The notes: a model not told the origin generated them from the letters alone. Counted from the stretch's first letter, positions 1 through 11,742 are shown. The stretch: 41,043 nucleotides of DNA from Leucogyrophana mollusca (GCA_021014945.1 MU266571.1:1-41043), one strand, 5' to 3'. Numbers and translations: made by a program.

Positions 1-640
1 GGTGCCATTCTGGGGTCGTGGCGAGGACGGAGTGGGCGTAGGGGGTCTGGGTGATATAATCAGCGGCTGTGGTTGGGGGGACGCGCGATGCTTGGGACTG
101 GGACCGGGGAGGAGGTCGGGAACTCGGGTTTTATGGGCTTGGTGGTGGAGTCTGGGTCTGGGAAGGGCGGATGTGCATCGACATATCCTCCTCCTCGTGA
201 TTGTGGTCGAGTAGCTCCGTGTACGTAGGGAGCGTACACGAGCGGTATCGAGTCGCTTTCGTTACCCAGTCCCTCCGCGAGATACACTGCCCACCGGCCA
301 CCCGGAGCCAACGTACGTAGCACAACTCGGCGAGATCATCTAGGCAGCGCTGGATGCTCGGGGGTGCGGCTCAGGAGAGCGTACTCCTGAAGCCCCGGGA
401 GGCGCTGAGGCGATCGAGGGATGCAAGGGCGTCGTGGACGGCGATGTATGAGCGACCTGCGGGAAGGGCGTAATTTGCGAAAGCATCGAGGAGGGCTGTA
501 ATAATGTGATGCGAGGGAGGACGCGTGAGAACAGTTGTGCGCGTGCAGGATTAGCCCGGTGACCATCCCTTACTATGATCGACGGCTTGCCTCATAGATG
601 GGATGGGCTCCAGACGAGTGCAGGATCTTCAGTGTCCGAA
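1..640 (-). pseudogene. Decayed partial copy of the TAF8/TAF3-like histone-fold gene
   Basis: On the minus strand this stretch matches exons 1 and 2 of the gene at 6601-8359. Shared landmarks are YLAEGL, DSIPLVYAPY and PPFPDP from exon 2, and ILHAHN and ASSLAS from exon 1. The intron between them is still present but has lost about 10 bp including its 5' splice site, so this is a DNA-level duplicate and not a retrocopy. The acidic run of exon 2 is mostly deleted and frames shift repeatedly. A stretch of roughly 70 bp of other sequence splits exon 1: the GTGCAGGAT stretch occurs near 548 and again near 620. The copy continues beyond the left edge of the window. It should not make a functional protein. 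Confidence 0.85.
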
Positions 641-847
641 AAGAGTTGATTACGTGGCACACTTGAGTTTGGCTGGTTTGGGTTTGTGGCTGGTACGTAC
701 CTTCCTGACCTCGCATTTGACGCGTGGCACCATCCCCTTGAAAACATTCCGCCCGCATAGACTAGCAATTCTAATAACAGAGGCCGAAAATCTAGTGACA
801 CCGACACACGCACTGTTCTCATTTTACCAGCGAACCGCGAAGCTTGA

Positions 848-1363
848 CACCTGAGACACAGCCAAATCTGTGTTCGGAACAGATGCGGGAAGGATTCGAA
901 TATATTTTGTCATTCTGTGCGCGGATCTGTACCATAAACAGAAATATGGGCAGATTTCTGAATCTTTTTGTCCTACAGAAACAGAAGACGTTCCGAGAAC
1001 AGAGCGACAATATGTACTGGTCCCCGACCATAAATCTGGGGTGGATACAGATTCCTCTAACGGATTCTGGGTCTTTTGTTGCAACAGATCTGAATGACAG
1101 CTTTTGATTGGTCGGCCAAAAATCTGTTTTCCGTCCAAATTCAGAATCTGTATCCTAACTCTGTATATAACCCAGATTTAAGGTCAAATCCTAGTTCATA
1201 TTGTAGTTCTGTTTGTAGGACATCGCCCATCTCTGTAGGACAAAAAGATTCAGAAATCTGTTCATATGTCTGTTTATGGTACAGATCCGTGCACAGAATG
1301 ATAAAATATACTCAAATCCTTCTCGCATCTGTCCCGAACACAGATTTGGCTGTGTCTCAGGTG
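848..1363. mobile_element. MITE-like element with about 130-bp terminal inverted repeats
   Basis: The ends CACCTGAGACACAGCC (848) and its reverse complement (to 1363) begin an inverted repeat of about 130 bp with roughly ten mismatches, covering about 848-980 and 1232-1363. The flanking trinucleotide TGA (845-847 and 1364-1366) looks like a 3-bp target-site duplication. There is no credible transposase ORF; the small ORFs inside are repeats read in different frames. ATCTGT/ACAGAT occurs many times internally. A CAC terminus with a 3-bp duplication resembles CACTA-type elements, but the superfamily is not settled. Confidence 0.8.
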
Positions 1364-1366
1364 TGA

Positions 1367-2125
1367 GATAACGTCGCCGCAATTTAATCCCAGGTTTTGA
1401 CTTAGGTAAGTGTGCACTACATCGCGGTGTCACATTCTGTATCTAGGGCTCCTATACAGCCATGCCGCAAATCCCATAAGAGCCGTGAAAACTCCAACAA
1501 AAACTCTTTGTCCGGTATAGCAAGCTGATGGCCCGCAACGAGGCGAGTCTCATGTCCTATATCCATGCTGCCTCGAGCGAGAACAGGGCTGTCCAAGCAA
1601 AGGTAAAGGGCCAAGAACTCTGAGCACGTTTAGGATACTCATGACGCTAGAATGCCAGTTCTAATGTTCTATATATTGGTTCAATGCGACTTCCAAGCCT
1701 ATTCCTCTTGAGTGGATGGTGCGTGTTGATTTCCGCCATCGCCATTACTCTCCGGGTTTTGGTCTTCACAATTGGGTCGTGCAGATAAACTATCTTTCCT
1801 TTTCGACAGGATCGGAATGTTTGTCCAGAGCCAAGGTCTTGATCGATCTTCCACGATGGAAGATACAAAGCGCTGGCACACCACGCTCCAAACGCAGTGT
1901 GTCATCTTCCAGTTCGCGGTGGCACCTGAGCGACATGCGGTAGGGAACAGGCATTTTGGAAAACACGCTGCAAGAATTAGCCCATAGTAATGGTCTCTAT
2001 CTCTTTAAACTCACCCCGTAAACAAGCACTTTTCTCGTTCACGGAATTCTACTTAACCCAACTTTGCAGCACTTTACGCTCATCCTTCCATTTTACGGCC
2101 TCAACCTACGGACTACTCGAGCGAC
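1367..2125. other. Intergenic stretch, nothing recognised
   Basis: Only short overlapping ORFs without recognisable motifs are present. It should hold the promoter of the plus-strand gene that begins at 2126. No repeat or RNA gene was seen. Confidence 0.5.
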
Positions 2126-5100
2126 ATGTCCATGCATGGTGCTCCGTCGATCACACGGACGGAGTTGAATACGCCTCGCGAACAACTGCAAAAACTGAAG
2201 AATTTGTTAGCCGACGAAGCCTTGACCCTCTGTCAGCATTCTATGGAGGTCAAAGACTCCTTCAAAGAGGTAGCGACGACACTGGAAATCTTGGCTCAGA
2301 ATAGCCATTTCAATAAAGGACAACGACGAAAATGCGACGGGCTGCGGAAGGCGTGGGATGGGCTCCACACGGTGCTTACCTTGTCCAGTTGCCGAATGCA
2401 GGTTCTCTGACTGAAATTGCTCTTCAGGCTTACGATACATTGCTATGGGATTCTCGCAAGGTTGCTGGAAAAGCACAAGCCACGGTTAGGGGTGCGTTTA
2501 CAGCTTATCGAGTTTTCGTTACCTGACGGCCCAAAAGATTTCGTGGATATGTTCATTAGATATATCTCCAACCCCAAGATCAGCGCGGAAGCTAAAAATG
2601 CCGAACTGAAAAAATTGGACGAGGCGCGTTATTGTTCACTGTCCTCCTTTCACCTTTGCTCAGCGCTCTTCGCACACCAGAAACTCGAAGTGGACCAAAA
2701 GAGCGCCCATGGGACGTCTGAAAATTGTGCGCGCAACGATATTCCATTAATAAAAGATATTCTGCTTATATCTATCTCGTTTCTTAGTTTTAGATCTCAG
2801 TGATCAGGTGGATAGGTTCCGCGCAGCCTTTCATGTTGCAATTGATGAATTCAAAAACTCGACGAAAGATCCGGGAGCCCTAGCCGTGAGCGGAGTCGTC
2901 TAGACACCCAACAAAGACTCAACGCCCCACAGGGACGCCCACCGCCCAATACCTCGAGCGATGCAAGTGCTGTGCTGTATAAGGCCCTCCAAGTCGCACA
3001 GATGGTCATCGAAGATTGCACCGAAGACATAGGGCCAAAGCTGAGCATGTTCTCTAAGATTTGGGCCGTTGTAAGTCCATAAGAAATTGGTGCACGATCT
3101 CTTTACCAATGCTCAACCCAATATAGATTCGTTCTGACATCCAGCAAATTCGGGAGTGTACAGCACTTGCTTCCTCAAATTATGAGCACACGGTACGTTG
3201 TTTATACTATTCCGACGAAGTTGGGCTCAGTCGTATTTCAGTTGTTTCCGAGGCGCGTTGAACGTTTGAAGGAGCTGTATTCACTCCTCGTGGATGCGCT
3301 CGAAGTCTACGAATGCCACACCTCGGTCGACCCCCTGCCTCAAGCTCCGAGGAGTGGGTGGTGGCCAGGAAGAAGTTATCGGACGAATATTCATGAATCC
3401 CTCTTGCCACGCTCGCATCGTCGGGTTATATCGCCAGAAGAAGATGTACGACATCTGTTCCAGGAATGCACAATCGCGCGACGCAATGCCAGACTGTTGT
3501 CCAAAGCACTTACGTCTGCAAACCCTGGTGATATCGAGAAGGAAGCTATCCGTGTGAGTGGCTCTATCACCCTGCTGTGAGACACTCATCCGAGCGTGTT
3601 CATAGGAATTCTATGCTAAATGTCAGGCCTCGCAAGAGCTCATCTACTCTCAAATCCCGTGGTCGACTTCAGGCGCAGAACGGTCCCGTGCTGAGAGAAG
3701 CAAATCAGAGAAAGGTCGGACATACAAGACTTATAATCCTGCTTTCTAACTTGACGAGTCTAAATCTAGCTGGTCCTGCATCGGAATCAACCATTGAAGA
3801 GGAGCTCTTAGTGGCACTGGTAAATGCAAACAACGCCTTACATGACGCACTGAGAAAGCATGACGACCACAAACGGATCGGCGTGGAGAGAATAGTTCCG
3901 GAAATAGGTTTGCCAATATCATCACCCCGGGAACAGCACCAGCACCGGATAGACCAGTCACTTGGTATGCCTATGACAACCCCTCCTGTCATCGCTGACG
4001 AATCATCAGCTGAGCCCGAAAGACTTTCGCCTGCACCGGATGCGAATGCCGATGAGGGACGGACAGGCCATATAAGGCGCACGTCGCTTATGTGGCTCGA
4101 GCGCCATGGCATGACCTTGTATAGGAACATTGTTGAATCAGACAGTTTTGAAGGGCCAGAGTGGGTGAGGGAAGCCAGCACAGACTATATTTACGATATG
4201 AAGATCTATCAGGTGCACCAGAGCCCTCGCATGAGCGTGAAGCTTCCACTAACTGCGATATTTGGATTTCCAGTCTCTCACTGTGTATACATTCTTACAT
4301 CTCACTCACTGCGTAAAAGATCCCAGGTAAGGTCACTGTGTCTTGTCCTTGACGTTGCTGACGGTAGGCGCAGCCTCCTCTCCGCATTCCATACCCACAT
4401 TAAAGCGTGGAAGGAGTGGGACGTTATGCAGTCACTGAAACACCATCGGATAATTCGGGATCGTCTTCATGCATTACTTGTAAAGGTCATCTGACTCTCG
4501 TTTCCTTCTGGTGTTGTGTCTCGAGTGTCTGACCGGCGTACAGTCCTCAGAGAAGTTCCCATTGTGCCTGTCACACATTGCCGATGAAGTTGACGGGTCC
4601 AAACTACCGGAGCTGGATGTGCGAGCCATAGCTTGCCATCTTGCCGCGAACTTAGACGATTCTGACGTTTCAATCCAAACATATCGGGATATCTTTGCGC
4701 TTAGAGGTGAGGAAGCGCAGTCAATGGTGAACCTTCTCCACACTGTATGTGATGCCAGCGCGCCATTTCGGTTATTGTTAACCCCTATGGCATCAGCTGG
4801 TCGAGGACCCTGCCGTGGATAGCGCTCAGAATGCACTATTTGCTGACGCGCTCATTCGACTATCCAAGCGATCATGTTGTTACCCCGACTCCCTTGTCCT
4901 AAAGGACGTTGAAATACGCTCGACCTGCCCCGTTTCCGCAGGCGGGTTCAGCGAAGTATGGAAGGGATGTGCGCAAGGGCGGCCGGTAGGAGTGAAGAAA
5001 ATTAGAATGATAGGATCAGATTTAGAGGACATATTGAAGGTACGTATAGCAGCAATATCGGAGGTATCGTTTTCTTACGGAGAAACAGGCTTGCGCTCGT

Positions 5101-6020
5101 GAAGCTATCATATGGTCTCGTCTCTCCCATCCCAATTTACTACCGTTCTATGGCGTATTCTACCCAGACGGCGAGCACTCTACAATTTCCCTTATCTCTC
5201 CTTGGATGGAACATGGCCACATCGAGAAGTACTTGAAAAGCTTCCCGGAGACGGATCGAGAGCTCCTAGTGAGTCGGGCATCATGACCTCAATAGTGCAT
5301 ACCTCACATAATTTCCCCCAAGGCGCTCGACATTGGCTTGGGGGTTGAGTACTTGCACACATCCACACCGGCCGTCATTCATGGGGACTTGAAACCCGTA
5401 AATCCTGTTCATGTTCGTCAACTCAACTATGCCCTAACTCCCATCTAGCTCAATATTTTCGTGACGCCGTCAGGCACAGCATGTCTTGCAGACTTCGGTC
5501 TGGCCTATGCAAAAGATCTCCAGCGTCAAACAGCGTTGTCTACTCAAGGTCCTACGCAGGGTGGTACGCTTGCCTATGAAGCCCCAGAGTTGTTTGACGA
5601 CAAGCCTGTCAGTTTTCCGGCTGATATGTATGCTTTCGGCTGTGTGCTGTACGAGGTAAGCATATTCCCGAGAAATCTTGAAATGGTAGGTATTGACAAG
5701 CATGGTAGATGTTTGCCGGAGTGCGGCCATTTCACGATCTCCGGGATGGAGCGATGATCAATGCGGTTATTCAGGGCAAGCGACCTGACCGTCCGGCAGG
5801 TGTCAAAGATTGGGTATGGAGGCTGATCGAGAGTTGTTGGCGCCAAGAGCCCGGTGAGCGGCCTCACCCAGGCGACGTCGTGCGCGAACTGCGTTCTTTT
5901 ACCACTGGGCGTACAGAGAACCGTCATCACAGCTGGGATGATTCCTTTAGGGCTCATATCCGTAGCAGGTACTCCTTGGCTGATCACCCCAGTGCTTTCC
6001 CTCGTCATACTGCTTCCTGA
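2126..6020 (+). CDS. Coiled-coil / GAT-like / protein kinase fusion protein (about 1000 aa, about 18 exons)
   Basis: A continuous frame can be assembled from 2126 to the stop at 6018-6020 through about 17 introns, each with GT..AG ends and compatible phase. Early exons are 2126-2371, 2428-2491, 2538-2627, 2664-2726, 2794-2885, 2933-3070 and 3127-3192. The N-terminal third is helical and rich in Leu, Lys and Glu. About 3430-3900 resembles the GAT domain of fungal VHS/GAT (Lsb5-like) proteins (FQECTIARRNARLL, EFYAKCQASQEL, IPWSTSGAERSR), which bind ubiquitin in endosomal sorting; no VHS domain was seen. The last part is a kinase: glycine loop AGGFSEVWKG, lysine in VGVKK, HGDLKP (to 5397), DFG (5491-5499) and APE (5581-5589), with exons 4797-5039, 5089-5268, 5323-5397, 5449-5655 and 5709-6020. 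HGD in place of HRD is usual in agaricomycete kinases, and the key catalytic residues are present. The 36-bp third intron and weak donors near 3708 and 4219 are the least certain joins. It could be two or three adjacent genes. Confidence 0.65.
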
Positions 6021-6600
6021 ACCTAAAACCGTATATCATATATCACTATCGGATGGAGATCGGGAAATTTCGATGTACCTGCTTGTATGCATGGTAGGAT
6101 AAGTATGCTTAGCAGAACCACCGACCAGCGAGGGCCCGGGAGCATACTCCACCCCCACTGTGTTCCGATAAAATCGAGCAGTTTGAATATTGAGGTCCCT
6201 TCATGAGGGACGTCTGCCTGCCCTGTGTTGCCGCCACGATCCCCTGGCTTGTGCGGGTCATCGTGAATTCAGCGTCGCCTCGTTAGTCGTTATATACAAC
6301 GCTGTATAACGTCGGTGCTGTGGTGTTCCCCGTTTGCGACGAGGAAAGTTTGAACAGGCTGAAGATTATATCCGAGTCCAAGCGTCACTAAATATGGGTA
6401 CTCATTCAGGCTACCGACTACAGCACCCAACTTGCGCAGGCCTAGACACGCCGCCCGTTGGGTGCAAGACCCAAGCTCTATGACCTCCTGTGGCGCGCAA
6501 GCTAGATGGACGCGGAGCATATATCCATTGCCAAGATCATATCTAGCAGCAAGGTATCTCCCTACCCCGCACCTCCCACCCCTGCGCCATTCCACACACC
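6021..6600. other. Intergenic, tail-to-tail spacer
   Basis: This lies between the stop of the plus-strand kinase gene and the stop of the minus-strand TFIID-type gene, so it should contain both 3' untranslated regions. A 152-aa ORF overlapping it on the minus strand has low-complexity glycine-rich sequence and is an artefact of GC-rich DNA. No other feature was seen. Confidence 0.5.
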
Positions 6601-8359
6601 CTATCCCCTCCTTCCCCCAATGGACAACGTAAGCCCCGTCGCACCCGCGCCCGCACCCCCCGCCGCCTTCTCCCTCGCCCCCGCCCCCGCAACGAACCCA
6701 AACCCGCCCTTCAGCCCCTCCTGGTACCGCTTGCCCTCGTACTCCCACGTCGCGAACATCAACGCGTCCGGGAGCGGGCCTGGGGCGTCGTCGCCGTCTC
6801 TGTCCCTGTCCCTATCTTTATCCTTATCTTTATCCTTATCCTTGTCTTTTGCGCCCTTGTCCTTGCCTGCCTTGTCCTTGGCGCCTTTGCCGGCGGCGGG
6901 GACGCTGGGGCCGGGGCCGGGGCCGTCGGGGGAGGAGTTCCAGGGGGCGCTGATGCCGGGGCCGTAGTAGAGCTTTTGGGTGCCGCGCTGGAGGACGGGG
7001 GGGTGCGTGAGGCGGGTGGTGCGTGTGTAGACGGAGGGCTGGGAGGGTGTTAGTTCGTGTGGTGGGGTCACGAAATAATGGAATAAAACAAGAAACAGAG
7101 TGAGAGGCAGGAAACAGAGTGAAAGCCAAAAATAAAAGCTAGAGGCAAGAAACAAAGCGACACTCACTGGCAACACCCCCTTTGCAAGCTCCGGGATCCT
7201 CGAGCCCTGCTGGCTGGGGAGATACACGGCACGATCGCTCCCAAACACAGGGCGCGGGGGTGCAGGCGGAAAGACGCTCCTCCCCGCGGCCCCCTTCCCA
7301 TCGGCCTCGGCCGCCTCCCGCACCTCGTCGAGCGCCACCGCAAAGGTGGGGGCGACGCGGGCGACACGCGGAGCGGCGTGTGCGACGTTCGCGAAGAGCG
7401 AGTGGGGTGCGTCCCAGCGGGGGTGGGCCTGCACCTGGGCGAGGAGGGCGAGGGCGATCTTGTGCTTGAGGGGGTTCGCGGGGGCAGGGGCGGGTGCGGC
7501 AGGGTGGGTGAGGATGTGGTGGTACGCAGCGAGGAGGGCGGGCTGGGTGGCGGGCGTGGGGTGGCGAGGGCGGTGGTGGGCGGAAGGAGGGGGCGGGACG
7601 GGCGGGGGGAGGTGCCATTCTGGGGTTGTGGCGAGGACGGAGTGGGCGTAGGGGAGCTGGGTGATGTAGTCGGGTGCTGTCGTTGGCGAGATGTGCTGTG
7701 CTTGCGACTGGGTCTGGGACTGGGACTGGGGGAGGAGCGTGGGCGAGGGCGGGGACTCGGGTTTTATGGGCTGTGAGGCCGGGTCTGCGTCTGCGGGGTC
7801 TGGGAAGGGCGGGAGGTGGTCTGGCGTGTGGGAACGGGGAAAAGGGCGGATGTCGTCAGTCTCCATCGGCACTTCCTCTTCCTCCTCTTCCTCCTCCTCG
7901 TCACTGTCGTCGAGTAGATCCATGTAGGGAGCGTACACGAGCGGTATCGAGTCATCTTCGTTCCTCAGCCCCTCCGCGAGATACGCTGCGCCCATCAGCC
8001 ACTAGCAGTCAGCGCACGTAGCACAACGCACCTCTAAACTCGGCGAGATCGTCTAGGCGGCGCTGGCTGCTCGGGGGTGCGCCGCGGGCGAGCTCAGCGC
8101 CCTCGGCGGCGCAGTACTCCTGGAGCTCGGGGAGGGCGATGCCGAGGTGGTCGAGGGACGCGAGGGCGTCGTGGACGGCGATGTTGGAGCGGCCTGCGAG
8201 GAGGGCATATTTTGCGGAAGCGTCGAGGAGGAGGCCGATGTAGCGCGCGAGGAGGTTTGAGAGGACGGAGGAGGCCAGAGAGGACGCGCGCGAGAAGTTG
8301 TGTGCGTGCAGGATCTTCAGCGTCGCAGAGTCGAGCACCTGCGACGAACTCGAGCTCAT
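6601..8359 (-). CDS. TAF8/TAF3-like TFIID subunit with bromodomain-associated histone fold
   Basis: Three exons fit: 8359-8032, 7985-7168 and 7038-6601, with introns of 46 bp (phase 1) and 129 bp (phase 0), giving about 527 residues. The start is the ATG at 8359 (MSSSSSQ), chosen because the histone fold follows at once. Residues of about 10-100 (LKILHAHNFSRASSLAS ... ALASLDHLGIALPELQEY) fit the bromodomain-associated histone fold of TFIID subunits. Next come YLAEGL, an acidic Glu run, and HTPDHLPPFPDP, which recalls the conserved proline motif after the fold in TAF8 and TAF3. A C-terminal ATWEYEGKRY motif and a low-complexity Lys/Asp/Arg repeat close the protein. Family members act in RNA polymerase II pre-initiation complexes in the nucleus. 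I cannot decide between TAF8 and TAF3. A broken copy lies at 1-640. Confidence 0.8.
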
Positions 8360-9875
8360 CGTGGTCAACGTGAAGTGTGTCGTATTACGTAAACACTGCA
8401 ATGAGTCGGAACCTTTCTTCAAGAGAGTCTGGCATACAACAGCCCTATCGGGCACCCCCTGGACCCGGCCCACCATGTACCTCCCTTTTGATGATCCCAA
8501 AATCCATCCATAAGACGGCACGGCTCGCACGTATACTATCATTCGACCACTAATGCACAACGGACATGAAGTGAACAATGGCTTTTACACCTCAATTATC
8601 AGATTGTCACTGTCTCAAAATTTTGTAGTATATGGAGGAAGTACTATACAATAAGACTGTAAGCTTGGTTTGCTTAAATCAGCGCTGTGGAATGTTCTCG
8701 AGAACAAAATGTGTTCGGGGAGTTCCCAAAAAGGTGATTTTGAGACCATGATTCGTAGATCTGACCCGATCCTCAAGCTCTAAGCTCACGGAAAATTCGA
8801 GCCATCACGATATGATACTCCTCTAACAGATCCAGACTTCACTGATGGATGTTGGAGGACAGGATGAAATGCTATTCATGCATTCTTGAGCAAGGGTGAC
8901 ACCAATACCTGAAAAGGCAGTCACCCTCGTCAGTATCGTTTATTCTCCGCTTCGGCACAGAATCAGCTGGAATCGGCACTCTTATCTAGATCCCGAGAGC
9001 GTCTTTACACTTGGACTCATGTCAACTGCTTTCAATGCCTCAAAGCCCAAAACTCAGAGCCTGAGGGCTCTCCAGAAAACTCCCTTCCCCCGACACTCTG
9101 GAATTGGTAACTCTTCCTTGCAGCCTCATAGTCCTTCGAGGCGCTCTGGAGCTCATCTGGGTAGTTCTACATATCCTGCTACAGCTTTTACTCCGGTCGG
9201 TTTCACTGGCCCTCGTAACTACAAGATATAATTTGTTTTTCACTGTTAGTTTACATTCTGTGCGAGCTCAATCAGCCTAGCTACTTGCTACCACATTGGC
9301 AGGCACCAAAGTTGCCACGCATCGGGGTGTAAAACGGCTCCAATGCCGGGTGTGACAACCCGTGACAAAATTGTGCATTACCCTTCCGTTTCGCACTTTT
9401 TGCATTGCAGCTCTGCCGATGATCTCAATACTTAAGATAATTCTCTAAATCTGGATTCATCTTGTAGCCAACAGTTTGGGGCACACGGGGGACTTTGGCC
9501 GAGGTTCTAGAGGTGAGTGGTTGTAGAGTTATTCACGACTTCGTAAAAATTGTGCATTACTGGTCGAATGATAGTACAAAAGCAATCCCAAACACGCTGT
9601 TACCAAACCAACGGTATAAAGACAGCGGCATCAATTATTTATAAGCCGGGTGTTCCGATCCCATTCACAGTACGTTGATAAATCCTCGATAACAACCCTC
9701 TAAGTACTCTCTATAACTAGTCGAGTCGCGCGCGTCACGTCCGCTATCTGTGTTCTTCTTTCTCCTACAACTTGACTCTATCGTACTCAGTAGCCTCTGA
9801 TACCATTTCTACACCTGCAGCCAACCTATTCAAAATAAATAGTGAGTATTAAATCGTGTTTCAATGGAGTTATGC
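8360..9875. promoter_or_regulatory. Non-coding stretch with a promoter-like right end
   Basis: The first 200 bp should be the promoter of the TFIID-type gene. No convincing gene follows. AAATTGTGCATTAC occurs twice, near 9368 and 9547. From about 9600 the DNA looks like a plus-strand promoter: two TATA-like boxes (GGTATAAAGA near 9611, TTTATAAGCC near 9640), then a pyrimidine-rich leader (about 9740-9830). The only plus-strand ORF after it is antisense to the small gene ending at 9876, so what it drives is unclear. An 111-aa ORF at 8896-9231 has no recognisable motif. Confidence 0.4.
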
Positions 9876-10247
9876 TCACTCATCCACGGCGTAAGCGACA
9901 AACATTATATCCTCGCTGGAAAGATTCAGGAATGTCCGTTCACCGTCATCCAGACCGATGATAAGATATGGCGCACGCTTCGGATCTTCCCTTTGCAATT
10001 CCAAGTTGTAATACGCTACAAGTGTCTTGAGGAGAAACCCGGCTTCGAAAAAACAAAAGTAGTGCTTGCGAGAACAAGCCACGTCTGGAAAGTACGTGTA
10101 GAGAAACAGTGGCCATTCCTCCCCTTGTGCTGACGTGATTTCCGAATGAATAGTGATTCGACCAGATGATCGCAGTGCACCGACGTAGTAGGCGCTGTGA
10201 ACTTTGTGCAAAGGATAGGTCACGTTCCTCGTTGTTAACACAGACAT
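9876..10247 (-). CDS. Small protein, member 1 of a three-copy local family
   Basis: The ATG at 10247 (MSVLTTRN) gives about 123 residues without an intron. The longer frame begins with a non-ATG codon and was not used. The C-terminal half has the pattern HYFCFFEAG ... APYLIIGLDDGERTFLNLSSEDI, which matches HRYWILYD ... APYMCMRLSADGSYFMPISDNDI in the gene at 13087-13473 and HHFLIFYD ... CPYLVMRI in the gene at 11350-11742. There is no signal peptide or membrane segment. The function is unknown and I do not recognise the family. Confidence 0.55.
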   Translation of the reverse strand: MSVLTTRNVTYPLHKVHSAYYVGALRSSGRITIHSEITSAQGEEWPLFLYTYFPDVACSRKHYFCFFEAGFLLKTLVAYYNLELQREDPKRAPYLIIGLDDGERTFLNLSSEDIMFVAYAVDE

Positions 10248-10423
10248 TTCGGTGCCCGTTGTAACAAACACAATCCTCTGTATAAATACTCCGTCGGTGA
10301 GAATTGATTGATCCCATCAATACAACTTAGGCTACAGACGAAACTTAATGCTCACGATAGGAGCAATAGCCAACAGGAGCCACGATCGGAACACAGCACA
10401 ATACATTCCTTTCTATCCGGTTT

Positions 10424-11210
10424 CTACAACTCCATATCTCCAATACAATCTGCCATCCGTCTATCCGCCGTTACCCCGCGAACATCGTTACCGCTCTTCC
10501 AGTACCACCAAATCGTCCTCGCCAGCTCCTTTTCGTCTATGTCTAAGACAGGGTCATCCGGGTCAACCATGGATCCGTTTTTGACGATAACGACAGCCCC
10601 TCATATAGGAACGACGAGCTCGAACAACCGAGAACAAATAGAATTTACAGCGCGATTATCCTCGGGGTAGGTTGTATAGTATGCTTGGTAATAGATGTTG
10701 CACTCAGAGAATTGCCTTGGGTAGAAGTCTCTTGCCGGAGCAATATGCGATTCTTCGAGAACAGCAGATATGACGTCCAATGCTGCATTCTCGCTTTGAG
10801 GACGGTCCGAGCGAATGGCCAAAAAAGATTTGGAAATTTGCGCGGGCTCCTGTGCGGTTTGGACAGGGTCTGGACAAACTACCACCCCTACGACGGGTAA
10901 CACGACGTCTTCCGAAACCACAATGCACTTCATCTTCCGCACTTGCTGAAATAAATGAACAAAGGCTCCCAGCGAAAAGAAATACATTACCTTTCGACTA
11001 ACGCACCATAGTGGATTTTGAATCTTGAGACATTCCACAATCCTTGCGATGCCGATATCCGGTTTGCTATTGATTTCCGACCTAACCGCCACTAACAACA
11101 CTGATTCCGATGGAACGACTAGATAGGGCAAGCGATAGCAAGTCAGTTGGCAATGTCTTAAAATCGTCTGTCAACGTACGCATCGATGAGGTAGTAAGAG
11201 AATGTGACAT
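10424..11210 (-). CDS. Unrecognised protein, three exons, with an in-frame TGA
   Basis: A 60-bp intron (GTACGT ... TATCTAG) joins an exon starting at ATG 11210 (MSHSLTTSSM) to VPSESVLLVAVRSEINSK. A second intron (GTTAGT ... TTTCAG) leads to KMKCIVVSEDVV ... SICSRLFELVVPI. The frame then meets TGA at 10603-10601 but continues in the same frame with GAVVIVKNGSMVDPDDP to a TAG at 10424-10426. The continuation is acidic and protein-like (ELARTIWWYWKSG), so the TGA is probably a nonsense mutation. The alternative is that the protein truly ends at 10601. No family was recognised. Confidence 0.5.
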
Positions 11211-11349
11211 AGAGGTATCATCCTCCCACTGATTATGTTTCCTATATATACTGTATAGACCGTTTCACAAATTAGGTAAACTTAACGGCCCCTATCTCAT
11301 AGGAATTTCTTGACAAATCCTATAAATCGGTAAACCTCTGAGACAGATA

Positions 11350-11742
11350 TTACAAGCGAGACATAAGAGCGCACCGCAGCAGAGCCATTGCGATAGGGAT
11401 CAAATCCCGTTGAAACAACGGCCTATAATCACGGCCGTTCCTGCGGATACGCATCACCAAATAGGGACACACAATGGGGTGGGGTTGGTTATGGAGGAAT
11501 GTGTCATAGAAAATCAAAAAGTGATGTGTGCTCGCATCGCTGCGATATGCAATGTCCACGTAATAATGGCCGAGATTTTCCGCGGTAGGTATGTATTGCG
11601 TCATATGTTCGATCAAAGGGAGATCTTCTACCGATTGATATACCACCCTGATACCGGTGATTCCGTTTGCGGTGTTGACATTGTTTCCGGCAAAAAAGCC
11701 GTTTACCAACGCATATCAACGAAAGTTGAATGCGTCTGCCAT
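11350..11742 (-). CDS. Small protein, member 2 of the three-copy family, probably interrupted
   Basis: From the ATG at 11742 (MADAFNFR) the frame meets a TGA after eight codons and then stays open to a stop at 11350. The downstream part (HHFLIFYDTF ... CPYLVMRIRRNGRDYRPLFQRDLIPI) aligns with HRYWILYDHS ... APYMCMRLSADGSYFMPISDNDI of the member at 13087-13473. The TGA may be a nonsense mutation or part of an N-terminal intron I cannot place. It is divergent from the F-box-type gene that begins at 12067. Function unknown. Confidence 0.45.

Noticed and set aside
848..1363. MITE as a derivative of the KDZ element
   Set aside because: Only the first six bases agree, and the flanking duplication is 3 bp, not 8 bp.
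6290..6748. 152-aa minus-strand ORF
   Set aside because: Glycine/valine-rich product of GC-rich repeats; it overlaps the end of the TFIID-type gene and has no motif.
9864..10133. 89-aa plus-strand ORF after the promoter-like region
   Set aside because: It is antisense to the small gene at 9876-10247, which has paralogues; the plus frame has none in the window.
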